The position numbers were made by a program, and so were the translations under genes. DNA of 64,000 bases from JASHPR01 sp963842355. GTDB taxonomy: Bacteria; Actinomycetota; Actinomycetes; Streptosporangiales; Streptosporangiaceae. Shown here piece after piece: positions 24,444 through 33,711 of this stretch. A model generated the notes under the pieces. That model searched no databases and had not been told where the DNA came from. It saw only the letters and a program-made list of their open reading frames with translations. The DNA is taken from positions 1,426,001 through 1,490,000 of the forward strand of contig CAWJGC010000004.1 of the NCBI GenBank assembly GCA_963842355.1, in the 5' to 3' direction. Position 1 is the first letter of the stretch, and each line of letters starts with the position of its first letter.

Positions 24444-25715
24444 ATGTCCGCGCTGCCCCTAACCTCCCGCGAAGCGCGCCCCGACGCTCCGGCGCCGCTC
24501 GATGAGCCGTGCGTGCTGCTGAAGCTGGGCGAGATCGTGCTCAAGGGCAAGAACCGCCAGCAGTTCGAGCGGCTGCTGCACGACAACATCAGGCGCGCGG
24601 TGCGCGACATCGGCGTGCAGATCTGGCAGCGCGACGGCGTGATCGTGCTGCGCGTCCTCCCACCCCCCGCCGGGGATGACGGGGATGCCGGCGCCGCCGC
24701 GGCGGCGGCAGCCAGCGCCGAGGCCGCGGCCGACCTGGTAGCTGAGCGCATGCGCAACGTCATGGGCCTCACCCGGGTCTGCCGCGCGGTGCGGGTCGCC
24801 AAGGATCCAGAGGCGGCCGCCGCCGTCGCGGTGCGGCTGACCGCCGGGCGGCCGGGCACGTTCGCGGTGCGGGCCAGGCGCCGCGACAAGCGTTTCGAGA
24901 TCAATTCGTCGCAGCTCGCCACGCTGATCGGCACCCGGATCCAGCAGGCGCACGGCTACCCGGTCAACCTGTCGCACCCCGACACCACGGTGTTCGTCGA
25001 GGTCGACCAGTCCGAGGTGTTCGTGTTCACCCAGGGGCTGCCGGGGCAGGGCGGGCTGCCGGTCAACATGAGCGGCCGCGCGCTGGTCCTGATGTCGGGT
25101 GGCATCGACTCGCCGGTGGCCGCCTACCGGATGATGCGCCGCGGCCTGCGCTGCAGCTTCCTGCATTTCTCCGGCATGCCGCTGACCGGGCCCGAGTCGG
25201 TGTACAAGGCGTACGGCCTGGTGCGCGAGCTGGACAAGTTCCAGGGCGGATCGAGGCTGTTCGTGGTCGCGTTCGGGCGGACGCAGCAGCGCCTGGCCTC
25301 CTCCGGCGCCGGCCGGCTGCAGATCATGGCGCAGCGGCGGCTGATGCTCAAGACCGGTGAGGCGATGGCCCGGCGGCTGCACGCGGCGGCGCTGGTCACC
25401 GGCGACTCGCTGGGTCAGGTGAGCAGCCAGACGCTGACCAACATCACCGCGCTCGACGACGCGGTCACGCTGCCGATCCTGCGCCCGCTGATCGGCCTCG
25501 ACAAGACCGAGATCATGGCGGAGGCGCGCCGGATCGCCACGCTGCACATCTCCGAGCTGCCCGACCAGGACTGCTGCTCGCTGCTGACCCCGCGCCAGGT
25601 CGAGACCCGGGCGCGGATCGAGGACCTGCGCCGGATCGAGGCCCGGCTCGATGCCGACGACCTGGCCGAGGAACTGGCCGCCGCCGCGCAGGAGCACACC
25701 CCGGACCGTTCCTGA
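24444..25715 (+). CDS. thiI: tRNA 4-thiouridine synthase ThiI
   Basis: A 423-residue enzyme that adenylates U8 of tRNA for sulfur insertion; also serves thiamine-thiazole synthesis in some bacteria. An N-terminal ferredoxin-like part (CVLLKLGEIVLKGKNRQQFE) and THUMP domain (to about 190) are followed by the PP-loop ATPase motif SGGIDSPVA (218-226). The GDSLGQVSSQTLTN segment and DQDCCSL cysteines close the domain. The rhodanese extension of the E. coli protein is absent, as usual in Gram-positives, so sulfur must come from a separate desulfurase. Start ATG 24444. Confidence 0.92.
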   Translation: MSALPLTSREARPDAPAPLDEPCVLLKLGEIVLKGKNRQQFERLLHDNIRRAVRDIGVQIWQRDGVIVLRVLPPPAGDDGDAGAAAAAAASAEAAADLVAERMRNVMGLTRVCRAVRVAKDPEAAAAVAVRLTAGRPGTFAVRARRRDKRFEINSSQLATLIGTRIQQAHGYPVNLSHPDTTVFVEVDQSEVFVFTQGLPGQGGLPVNMSGRALVLMSGGIDSPVAAYRMMRRGLRCSFLHFSGMPLTGPESVYKAYGLVRELDKFQGGSRLFVVAFGRTQQRLASSGAGRLQIMAQRRLMLKTGEAMARRLHAAALVTGDSLGQVSSQTLTNITALDDAVTLPILRPLIGLDKTEIMAEARRIATLHISELPDQDCCSLLTPRQVETRARIEDLRRIEARLDADDLAEELAAAAQEHTPDRS

Positions 25716-26982
25716 CCCTGGGATAAGTCGATGTCGGCGTCGTGGTCCGCCGCGGCCCGGCGGACCCGGTCGTGGTCCGGGACGGTACCAGGCCTGCTCA
25801 TGGCGCCGTGGTACAGCACGGAGTGCTCCCGGATGATAGCGCCCGCCGCCGGGGCCCCGTTCTGGCTGGTCCTGACGATCCAGCGCCCGGGCGCCGCCAG
25901 GTGCGCCCAGATGGTGGCGTCCCCGCCCGCCGTGGTCAGCAGCCCGCCGCTGCCCCACAGCGACGTGGTACCGGGTATCAGCGCCAGGTCGCCGACGCCG
26001 ACGCCGGCTCCGGGACCCGCGGCGATCGGTGTTCGCGCCCACCGGCCGCCGCGCGACAGGTGCACGATCCAGGTCAGCGGATCCGTTCCGCCGGTCACGA
26101 CCGGGATCCAGATTCCGCCCGCGCCGTCCGAGGCGAAGCGCTCCGGCTGCTGCACCGTCCAGGGCGCCACGAACCTCCTCCAGCGCGCGCCGTCCCAGTG
26201 GGCGAGCACCAGGTGCCCGGCCTCCCCGCTCGCCGGAGAGGTGCCCGATATCCAGACGCTGGTCCGGGACAGGGCCAGAACGTCATCGAGCTGGGTATCG
26301 GCCAGCGCCGCCTCGGCCGCGCGCACGAGCTCCCAGCCATGGCCGTCGTAGCGGGCGACCGATCCACCCCGCGGGCTGACCGTGATCGCCCAGATGTCGT
26401 GGCGGGCCACGGCGCTGGCCCGGTAGATCGAGCTGGCCATCCCGGCGGCCCTGATCCAGGCCCGGCCGTTGAAATGCCAGGTGCCGAGGCTGGCTTCGCC
26501 GCTGAAGGCCGAGGACCCGAAGACCCACACGTCGTCGGGGTTGATCGCGGCCACCGACGTGAGCTGCCCGGACTGCGGCCACGTCTTCGCGACCGACCAC
26601 CTGGCGCCGTTCCAGCGCAGCGCGTAGCCGTCGCCCACCGCCCAGACGTTCCGGCCGGACGAGGCGTCCGCGGCGGCGATGAAGCCGCTCAGCCCGGCCG
26701 GCAGGGGCGATGATTGCCACCGGATACCGTTCCAGAACTCGGCCGTCGGCGAGCTGGCCCCGCCCGGATTGGTTCCGCCGAAGGTCCAGGCGTCGTTCTT
26801 GGCCAGCGCGACGACCGCCGAGTAGCCCGAAGCGTTCCCCCCGGCCCGTAATGGACGGTCGCGACGATCTGCCAGCCGGGCGTCCCGGCGCCGGCGGCAT
26901 AGGCGGGCAGGCCCGAGGCCAGGATCGCCGCGGCGGCGGACAGGGAACCGACGACGGCGGCCGCGCGGCGGGCTCTGGTCAT
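25415..26982 (-). CDS. secreted beta-propeller-like repeat protein, frameshifted
   Basis: The start at ATG 26982 gives a signal peptide (RRAAAVVGSLSAAAAILASG, then LPAYAAGAG). After about 48 residues the frame breaks: one G is missing from the run at 26837-26842, and the continuing frame encodes the rest. That part has repeated blades of the kind NDAWTFGG..W, NVWAVGDGYALRWNGARW, DDVWVFGS..WHFNGRAW and VWISGT..LAHWDGARWRRF, which I read as a six- or seven-bladed propeller. Recognisable protein ends near residue HSVLYHGAM (about 25800). The frame then stays open to 25415, antisense to thiI, which is unlikely to be real, so a second indel near 25720-25800 is probable. Function unknown; extracellular. 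Confidence 0.6.
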
Positions 26983-27170
26983 CGCGGGTCTCCGCTCGGC
27001 GGTAAGGCAACGGAAATATCGGTCGAATAGCGTCAGACTAGATCACGACAAAGCCACGGGAAAGCCGGTCCCAAGTTACTACCAGATCCGTTGACTTCCG
27101 CCGCTGGTCGGGAACTTTGCCGGCGGCCGGGGGAGGGTGAAATACGGCCGGGGCGGCGCCGACCGGTGAC

Positions 27171-27659
27171 TCACGGCGAGACCCCCCGCGGTGAAGCGGC
27201 CCATCCGGTCCAGCGCTCGGTGGTTATGTCGATCACCGGCCCGGCAGGGGGGTCGACGCGGTACTGGTGGTACCGGCCCGCCAGCAGGGCGATCGGGCCG
27301 GCCATCTGCGGCGGGCTCTCCAGGATGGCCGCCCGGCCGTCGGCGCGCACCCACCACAGCGCGGCCCAGTCGTCGTCGTAACGGTCCGCCAGCACGGCGA
27401 CCAGCGGTCGGGCGCGGATGTTGCGCAGCCGCCGCAGGTTGCGGGTCGTCTTGGGCTTGGCGTCCACGGCCAGGTAGATGTGATCACCGTCCACGGCGAA
27501 CGTGACCGGGACGAGATGCGGCCGGCCGGTTTCGGTCACCGTGGCCAGCGTGGCCACCCGGGCGTCGGCGAGCCGCCGCCGCGCGTCCGGTTCGGTCAGG
27601 TCCAGGGCCGGCTCCGGCGGAGCGCGGGGATCCGGCCAGCCGCGCGAGAAAACCAGCAC
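27171..27659 (-). CDS. TIGR03668-type PPOX-class F420-dependent oxidoreductase
   Basis: A 162-residue split-barrel flavin/deazaflavin protein. RVATLATVTETGRPHLVPVTFAV, the KPKTTRNLRRLRNI segment and DDDWAALWWVRADGRA are characteristic of the F420-binding PPOX subfamily in actinobacteria. The start GTG 27659 is the only one available, and about 15 N-terminal residues are atypical, so it might start later. Redox substrate unknown. F420 use is known for the family, not shown here. Confidence 0.8.
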   Translation of the reverse strand: MLVFSRGWPDPRAPPEPALDLTEPDARRRLADARVATLATVTETGRPHLVPVTFAVDGDHIYLAVDAKPKTTRNLRRLRNIRARPLVAVLADRYDDDWAALWWVRADGRAAILESPPQMAGPIALLAGRYHQYRVDPPAGPVIDITTERWTGWAASPRGVSP

Positions 27660-27739
27660 TCGTCGCCCACGGGCCGCACCCTAGCGTGCCCCGCCCGTCC
27701 GCCGCACCCCGACTGCCCGCCGCACCCCGGTCTGCCCGC

Positions 27740-27899
27740 CGCACTCTGGTCTACCTGGCGCACTCTGGTCTACCTGGCGCACTCTGGTCTACCTGGCGCA
27801 CTCTGGTCTACCTGGCGCACTCTGGTCTACCTGGCGCACTCTGGTCTACCTGGCGCACTCTGGTCTACCTGGCGCACTCTGGTCTACCTGGCGCACTCC
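27740..27899 (+). repeat. 19-bp perfect tandem repeat, eight to nine copies
   Basis: The unit TGGCGCACTCTGGTCTACC repeats without a mismatch. Because 19 is not a multiple of three, every frame is read in turn, so the open frames across it are artefacts. It lies in the 450-bp gap 27660-28109 between the F420-type gene and the sulfite-oxidase-like gene; the rest of the gap shows no gene. Confidence 0.93.
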
Positions 27900-28109
27900 G
27901 CGCACCGAGCCCACCCCCGTCCACCCCGGGCAGGTGGCGGGGGCCGGATCGCGGCCCGCGGGCGAGGTGGCAAGATAGCTCCACCTGCGGACGAGGGGCC
28001 GAGTGCGTCGCGGCCCCGGCGAGGCGGGTGCCGCGAGAGGGCGGGCGGGGCAGTAAGGCGGGCCGGGCAGTAGCGCGGCCGGGAGCAGGAAGGAGCAGGT
28101 CAGCCGGAC

Positions 28110-28850
28110 ATGAGGTATCCGGAGATCGGTGCGCAGCAGGCAAGCGCGTCCGAGACCGCGGTCGGCATCTCCTGGCGGGGACGGCGCCTGGGGGCCGCGC
28201 GGCGGGACGGCGCGAGGAAGCGGACCCCCGGGGACCAGCTTCCTGCCGCCTCCTCCGAGCGAAGGCTTCCGCCCGGCCAGTACGTCCCGCCGGGCTGGCC
28301 CGTCCTGCACTACGGCCCGGTTCCGACGTTCAAGCCCGGCACCTGGGATCTGCGCGTGGTGGGGACGACCGAGTCGGGCCGGGAGTACCGGTGGAACTGG
28401 GCCGAGCTCGGCACGCTGCCGCGGACCCGGGTCGTGGCTGACTTCCACTGCGTGACCAAGTTCACGGTTCCCGGGATCGCCTGGGAGGGCGTGGCCGCCG
28501 TCGAGTTGCTGCGCGTCGCTCCCCCGGCGGCCGCCGTGACGCACGTGATGGTCTGGGCCGACTTCGGCTACAGCGCCAACCTGCCGCTCGCCGACTTCAT
28601 GGCCGACGACACCGTGTTCGCCACCCATCGCGACGGCGCCGAACTCACGCCGGAGCACGGCTATCCGCTGCGGCTCGTCGTTCCGTCCCGCTACGCGTGG
28701 AAGAGCGTGAAGTGGGTTCGCGCCGTGGAGTACCTGACCAGGGACCGCCGGGGATTCTGGGAGGAACGCGGCTACCACAACCGCGCCGACCCGTGGCGTG
28801 AGCAGCGTTACTCCTATCAGGAGCTACCCGGCGAGGGCCCGCCCCTCTGA
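28110..28850 (+). CDS. sulfite oxidase-like molybdopterin-dependent oxidoreductase
   Basis: A 246-residue molybdenum-cofactor enzyme of the cytosolic sulfite-oxidase-like (YedY-fold) type. After a variable N-terminus come RRLPPGQYVPPGWPVLHYGP, the core around DFHCVTKFTVPG with the molybdenum-ligand Cys114, the HVMVWADFGYSANLPL segment and the C-terminal ACKSVKWV-equivalent YAWKSVKWVRAVEY. No Tat signal is present, so it is predicted cytoplasmic. Start ATG 28110. Natural substrate unknown. Confidence 0.87.
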   Translation: MRYPEIGAQQASASETAVGISWRGRRLGAARRDGARKRTPGDQLPAASSERRLPPGQYVPPGWPVLHYGPVPTFKPGTWDLRVVGTTESGREYRWNWAELGTLPRTRVVADFHCVTKFTVPGIAWEGVAAVELLRVAPPAAAVTHVMVWADFGYSANLPLADFMADDTVFATHRDGAELTPEHGYPLRLVVPSRYAWKSVKWVRAVEYLTRDRRGFWEERGYHNRADPWREQRYSYQELPGEGPPL

Positions 28851-28940
28851 CTTTCGTCCCTGAACGCGCGCGGGGCCGCGATGTCCCTGGCCTGCGCGCC
28901 GATCGGCCGGCGCCGCGCCGGGGGGCCGTGCACCGGGGCT

Positions 28941-31187
28941 CTACGGGAACGCGAAGCCCAGGACCAGGGTGATCGTGGTGCCCTTGGGGGCGGTGCCCAT
29001 CGGAGATTCGCCCATCACGGTGCGGCTGGCGAAGACGCCATGGGTGACGGAGACCGTGAATCCGGCCTGCTCCAGGATCTGCGTGGCGTGGCCCACGGGC
29101 AGGCCACGCACGTCGGGGATGCTGACCTGGGGCGGGCCGTTCGAGACGTGCACGGTCACGACCTCGCCCTTGGTGATCGGCGTGCCCGGCGCGGGGGACT
29201 GGCTGGTGATGGTCCCCTGGGGCTGGTTGCTGGTGGCGTCGGCCACCGGCTGAAGCTGGTATCCGCCCTGCGACGCCGCGGCCTGGGCGGCCCCGACCTG
29301 CTGGCCGACGAAGTTGGGCAGCGGCGGGCCCGCGCTGACCGTGATGCCGACCGGCCTGGGCTGCGGCCACGAGGTGCCGGCCACCGGGTTCGTGCTGATC
29401 ACGATGCCGGCCGGGATCGTGGACGATCCGGCGGTCGTCACCGGGCCCGGGGTCAGGCCGGCCTTCTTGAGCACGGCTTCAGCGCCGGCCTGCGACAGGC
29501 CGGTCACCTGCGGGACGCTGATCATGACCGGGCCGGTGGACTCGGTGATGGTCACCACCGCGCCCCGCTTGGCGCTGGCGCCGATCACCGGGCTGGTCTG
29601 GATGACCTCGCCCTTCGGGATCGCGTTGCTGTGCTGGCTCGAGCCGATCTTCACGGCGAAGCCGAGATTCTGCAGTTCGGCGCGCGCGGTGCCGACCGCC
29701 ATCGCGCGGACCGGGGGGACGGTCACGTACTGCCCGTCCGTGACCCACCAGGTGATCAGGCCGATGATCAGGACCGCGCCGAGCGCCAGCGCGGCGTAGA
29801 CGAGCCTGCGGCTGAACAGCCAGCGCTGCAGCAGCGGTTCACCGGACCCGGGCCGGCGCGGCCCTCCCGAACGCCGTCCCCGGTAGCCGTCGGGCTCCTC
29901 GCCCTCGCCGTACGGGACCCCCCCGTAGGGCAGGCCGTCCTGCGTGAGGCCGCCGGCCGGGACGATCAGCGTATGGTTCGTCCCGCCCGGGCCGTCGGGA
30001 CCGCGCGCTTCGTCGAAGAACGGGAATCCGGACGGGGCCGGGCCGGGCGTCCCCGGCCCGGCGGGGAATACCCCGACGGGCGCGGCGGAAAAGTCGGCCC
30101 CGGGCCCGGCGGAGAGGCCGTTCGCGGGCCCGGCGGAGAGGCCGTTCGCGGGTCCGGCGGAGAGGCCGTTCGCGGGTCCGGCGGAGAAATCGTTCGCCGG
30201 CCCGCGGGAGAAGTCGGCCCCGGGTCCGGCGGGGAAGCCGTTCGTCCGGCCGGCCGCGTACGCCGCGGGCTCGCCGGCGCCCTCCGCGCCGGCCAGCGGC
30301 GCGGCCTGCGCGGCGAGCGGGGCTGCCTCGAAACTGCCGATCGGCAGCCCGTGCCGGACGTCGCCGATCGCGCGCAGGAACTGGCCCGCGTCCGCGGGCC
30401 GCAGGTCAGGATCCCGGCTGGTGGCCAGGGCCACCAGCGCGTCCAGGGACGGCGGCAGCCCGGGTATCACGCTGGACGGCGCCGGGACCACGTCGCTGAC
30501 GTGCTTGTGGGCCACCGCGAGCGGGCTGTCGCCGGTATGCGGCTGGGTCCCGGTGAGCATCTCGAACAGCATGACCCCGGCCGCGTACACGTCGGTGCGC
30601 GCGTCGGAGGTGCTCCGCGACACCTGCTCGGGCGCCAGGTACGCCGCCGTGCCGATGAGCATCCCGGTCCTGGTGTGGCTGACCCCTGACGCGGCCCGGG
30701 CCAGCCCGAAGTCGGCGACCTTGACCGTGTTACCTTCGCCGAGCAGGACGTTCTCCGGCTTGACGTCGCGGTGGATGATCCCGGCCTGGTGCGCGGCGGC
30801 GAGTCCGGTCAGGACGCCGTTGATGATGTCGAGCGCCTCGCGCGGACCGAGCCTGCCCCGCTCGCGCAGCAGTTCCCGCAGCGTGCGGCCGGGAACGTAC
30901 TCCATGACCAGGTAGAGCAGATCCCCGTCGCAGCCCTGGTCGAAGACGGCGACGACGTTCGGGCTGGACAGCCGGGCCACGGACCGCGCCTCGCCGGTGA
31001 ACCTCCGCACGAATTCCTGATCGCCGGCCAGCTCGGTGTGGGCGATCTTGAGTGCTACCGTGCGATCGAGCTTGGTGTCGATGCCCAGGTAGACCGTGGC
31101 CATGCCGCCCCGGGCGATCCAGGAACCCACCCGGTACCTGCCGTCGAGCAGCTGCCCGGCGCTGGGACGCGAAAGGGTGGTATCCAT
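28941..31187 (-). CDS. Ser/Thr protein kinase with four PASTA domains
   Basis: Membrane receptor kinase of about 748 residues. The catalytic domain (about 15-280) has the glycine loop IARGGMATVY, Lys47, HRDVKPEN (139-146) and DFGLA (159-163). A Pro/Ala/Gly linker contains repeated SAGPANGL units. One membrane helix (LALGAVLIIGLITWWV, about 465-480) is followed by four extracytoplasmic PASTA domains to the end. PASTA kinases sense peptidoglycan precursors and control growth. ATG 31187 (MDTTLSRPSAGQLLDGRY) is preferred because homologues begin there, though no strong Shine-Dalgarno is visible. The Rv2175c-like gene at 35.3 kb encodes a relative of a known kinase substrate. Confidence 0.92.
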   Translation of the reverse strand: MDTTLSRPSAGQLLDGRYRVGSWIARGGMATVYLGIDTKLDRTVALKIAHTELAGDQEFVRRFTGEARSVARLSSPNVVAVFDQGCDGDLLYLVMEYVPGRTLRELLRERGRLGPREALDIINGVLTGLAAAHQAGIIHRDVKPENVLLGEGNTVKVADFGLARAASGVSHTRTGMLIGTAAYLAPEQVSRSTSDARTDVYAAGVMLFEMLTGTQPHTGDSPLAVAHKHVSDVVPAPSSVIPGLPPSLDALVALATSRDPDLRPADAGQFLRAIGDVRHGLPIGSFEAAPLAAQAAPLAGAEGAGEPAAYAAGRTNGFPAGPGADFSRGPANDFSAGPANGLSAGPANGLSAGPANGLSAGPGADFSAAPVGVFPAGPGTPGPAPSGFPFFDEARGPDGPGGTNHTLIVPAGGLTQDGLPYGGVPYGEGEEPDGYRGRRSGGPRRPGSGEPLLQRWLFSRRLVYAALALGAVLIIGLITWWVTDGQYVTVPPVRAMAVGTARAELQNLGFAVKIGSSQHSNAIPKGEVIQTSPVIGASAKRGAVVTITESTGPVMISVPQVTGLSQAGAEAVLKKAGLTPGPVTTAGSSTIPAGIVISTNPVAGTSWPQPRPVGITVSAGPPLPNFVGQQVGAAQAAASQGGYQLQPVADATSNQPQGTITSQSPAPGTPITKGEVVTVHVSNGPPQVSIPDVRGLPVGHATQILEQAGFTVSVTHGVFASRTVMGESPMGTAPKGTTITLVLGFAFP
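30107..30200 (-). repeat. 24-bp tandem repeat in the kinase linker
   Basis: Three to four copies of a unit containing GGCGGAGAGGCCGTTCGCGG on the plus strand, encoding SAGPANGL, lie in the juxtamembrane linker. Confidence 0.88.
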
Positions 31188-31292
31188 CGGGAGAAGTGTA
31201 AGCGCCGTCACGCCTGCTTGTGCGCCTTATGGGACCCTCAGCGGCCATCCGGCGGCGGGAGACGGCGCCCGTCGAGTAACCGAGGTGATGCG

Positions 31293-32537
31293 ATGACGCC
31301 CGCCAGCCCCGCGAGCCCGACGGGCCGGGCCCGGCCGGAACGGATCGTGGTCGCGGGCGCCGGCCTGGCTGGCCTGCGCACCGTCGAGGAGCTCCGGGCC
31401 AGGGGGTATGCGGGCGCGGTGACCCTGGTCGGCGCCGAGGACCGGCCGCCGTACGACCGCCCGCCGCTGTCCAAGCGGGTGATGAAGGGCGAGCTGGCCG
31501 ACACCACGCTCCGCGACGACCTGGACGCGCTCGGGGCCCGGCTGCGGCTGGGCGAGACCGCGACCGGCCTCGAGCCCGCCGGGCCGGGCGGCGGCGTGCT
31601 GCGCACCGACCGGGGCGAGCACGGTTTCGACCGGCTGGTGCTGGCCACCGGGGCCGCGCCGGTCACCCTCCCGGGTACCGGCCGGCAGCGGTTCCTGCGC
31701 ACCCTCGACGACGCGCTGGCGCTGCGGGCGCTGCTGCGCCCGGGGCTGCGGCTGGCGATCGTGGGCGCGGGCTGGATCGGGGCCGAGCTGGCCACCGCCG
31801 CGGCCGCGCGCGGCGCCCGGGTGACCGTGGTCGAGGCGGCCGCGGCGCCGCTGACCGCGGCCGTGGGCGCCGAGGTGGGCGGGCTGACCGCCCCGTGGTA
31901 CGAAGCGGCCGGGGTCGAGCTGCGGCTCGGCCAGCCGGTCGGGTCGGTCGAGCCCGGAGGCCTGGCCCTGGCGGGCGGCGGCTGGCTGGCCGCCGACGAG
32001 GTCGTCACGGCGGTCGGGGTGCGGCCCGAGGCCGGCTGGCTGGAGGGCTCCGGCGTGGCGCTGGACAACGGCGTCGTCGTGGACGAGCGGCTGCGCACGT
32101 CGGTGCCTGGCGTGTTCGCAGCCGGGGACTGCATGGCGTTCTGGTCCCGGCGCTACGGGCGCAGGCTGCGGTTCGAGCACTGGGACACCGCGCTGCGGGC
32201 ACCGGCCGTGCTGGCGGGCAACCTGATGGGCGGGACCGACCCCTACGACCCCGTTCCGTATTTCTGGTCTGAGCAGTTTGGACGGATGATTCAGTATGTC
32301 GGCTTTCATGGGGGAGCCGACCGCATGATCGTGCGCGGCGACCCGGCGGCGGAGCGGTGGGCGGTGTGCTGGCTGGCCGGAGACCTGCTCGCGGCGCTGC
32401 TGACCGTGAACTCACCGCGCGACCAGGCGCAGGGACGGCGCGTGATCGAGTCGGGAGCGGCGGTCGACGCGGCCAGGCTCGGCGACCCCGGGGTGCCGGT
32501 GCGGGACGCCGTCAGCGGGTCACGGCCAGGTAGGTGA
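31293..32537 (+). CDS. FAD/NAD(P)-dependent oxidoreductase (ferredoxin reductase-like)
   Basis: A 414-residue flavoprotein resembling reductases of oxygenase systems. The FAD-binding GAGLAGLRT is at 22-30, with RPPYDRPPLSK following; the NAD(P) motif GAGWIGAELA is at 158-167, then TAVGVRPEAGWL and AAGDCMAFW, the second FAD contact. A C-terminal reductase domain (FWSEQFGRMIQYVG) closes it. ATG 31293 has GAGGTGAT upstream. No ferredoxin or P450 gene is adjacent, so the electron acceptor is unknown. The 3' end overlaps the convergent MFS gene by 26 bases. Confidence 0.88.
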   Translation: MTPASPASPTGRARPERIVVAGAGLAGLRTVEELRARGYAGAVTLVGAEDRPPYDRPPLSKRVMKGELADTTLRDDLDALGARLRLGETATGLEPAGPGGGVLRTDRGEHGFDRLVLATGAAPVTLPGTGRQRFLRTLDDALALRALLRPGLRLAIVGAGWIGAELATAAAARGARVTVVEAAAAPLTAAVGAEVGGLTAPWYEAAGVELRLGQPVGSVEPGGLALAGGGWLAADEVVTAVGVRPEAGWLEGSGVALDNGVVVDERLRTSVPGVFAAGDCMAFWSRRYGRRLRFEHWDTALRAPAVLAGNLMGGTDPYDPVPYFWSEQFGRMIQYVGFHGGADRMIVRGDPAAERWAVCWLAGDLLAALLTVNSPRDQAQGRRVIESGAAVDAARLGDPGVPVRDAVSGSRPGR

Positions 32538-33690
32538 TCAGCGCGGCCACCTGAGTCGCGGCCGCCGCGGCCAGCGCCACGGTGACTGAGTGCTGCGCGA
32601 GGGTGCCTGCCAGGGTTGCGCCCAGCGCTCCGGCGCTGATCTTCAGGCTGGCGGCGCCGGTGAATATCTGGGCCCGGAGCCTGAGCGGCGCCTCGCGCTG
32701 GCGCACGGCGAAGACGGCGGCGAGTTGCGGCCCGTCGGCCAGGCCGGTGACGGCGGCGAGGATGATGATCGGAGCCGGGGCGGCGGCGAAGGCGAGAGCG
32801 GTCAGGCCGCAGCAGGCTACGGCGGTGGCGATCAGGAAGACGGTGTCGGGGCTGAGCCGTGGCGGCCACCGGGCGATGACCGCGGTCGCCGCCAGCGATG
32901 CGGCGGCCAGGACCGGCAGCAGCAGGGCGCCTTCGGCGGCGCCGCCCAGGAACTGGCGGCCCAGCAGGGGACAGGCGACCACGAGCATGCCGATGCCGAC
33001 GTAGGCGATGGTCGACGCCAGGGTGATTCGCAGCAGCGCCGGCCTGCCGATGATGGCGGCGGCGCTGGCGCGCAGATCGCTGACCAGCGAGGCTGGCGCG
33101 CGGAGCGGGGAACGGGACGGAAAGCGCGATGGCATCCGGGCCGCGGCCGGCGCGGCGAGCACCAGCAGGGCGACCGCGGCGGCCATGGCCCAGCGGGCCC
33201 CGGCGGCGGCGGCGATCCCCCCGGCCAGCGCGGGCCCGGCCAGGCCGGCGAGGTTGTAGGTCCCCGCGTCGAGCGCGTGAGCCCGGCCGAGTCTGCCGGG
33301 CGGCACGACATCGGCCAGCCGGGAGGTCCACCCGCCGGTCAGCGCCGGCGCCAGGATTCCGGCCGCTGCCGCGACCCCGATGAGCACGGCGACCGGGACG
33401 TGCCCGATGCTCACGGCGATGACGGCCAGCCCGGCGGCGTAGCCGGCCAGTGCCCTGGCCAGCAGCCGTCCGGGGCGCGCGGCGCGGTCCAGCAGCGCGC
33501 CGAGGAGCGGGCCGCCCGCTACCGCGGTGATGGTCAGGCCCGCATACAGCAGCGACGCGGTGCGCGCCGAGCCGGCCACGGCCAGGCCGAGCAACAGCAG
33601 CGCCGGGGCTGACATCTCATCCGCTGTCCGGGCGGTCGTGGCCCCCGCGAAGTAGGCCAGCGACCTGTAACGGGCTAGCATATCAAGCAC
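32512..33690 (-). CDS. MFS transporter
   Basis: Major-facilitator exporter of about 392 residues with 12 hydrophobic helices. The N-terminal half has YRSLAYFAGATTARTADEM and GGPLLGALLDRAARPGR, the loop-2/3 type motif of MFS. Candidate starts are GTG 33690 and ATG 33681; the first falls inside the right arm of an inverted repeat, so 33681 may be better. Divergent from a CGNR regulator only 21 bp away, suggesting regulated export of a toxic or signalling compound. Substrate unknown. Confidence 0.85.
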   Translation of the reverse strand: MLDMLARYRSLAYFAGATTARTADEMSAPALLLLGLAVAGSARTASLLYAGLTITAVAGGPLLGALLDRAARPGRLLARALAGYAAGLAVIAVSIGHVPVAVLIGVAAAAGILAPALTGGWTSRLADVVPPGRLGRAHALDAGTYNLAGLAGPALAGGIAAAAGARWAMAAAVALLVLAAPAAARMPSRFPSRSPLRAPASLVSDLRASAAAIIGRPALLRITLASTIAYVGIGMLVVACPLLGRQFLGGAAEGALLLPVLAAASLAATAVIARWPPRLSPDTVFLIATAVACCGLTALAFAAAPAPIIILAAVTGLADGPQLAAVFAVRQREAPLRLRAQIFTGAASLKISAGALGATLAGTLAQHSVTVALAAAAATQVAALITYLAVTR

Positions 33691-33696
33691 GTTACA
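33666..33696. promoter_or_regulatory. inverted-repeat operator of the MFS/CGNR pair
   Basis: Arms TGTAACG (33666-33672) and CGTTACA (33690-33696) are perfect complements separated by 17 bp, centred on the start of the MFS gene. The GTTAC core recurs in front of the other CGNR/exporter pair. Good candidate for the CGNR protein's binding site. Confidence 0.55.
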
Positions 33697-33711
33697 TGAG
33701 GGAGGGCGTTC

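Noticed and set aside
27740..27899. CRISPR array
   Set aside because: The copies are directly adjacent with no spacers, and no cas genes are present.
27267..28073. Open frames across the 19-bp repeat encoding LVYLAHSGLPGALWSTWRT units
   Set aside because: The periodic peptide is only the 19-bp repeat read in all frames; no ribosome-binding site or conserved domain.
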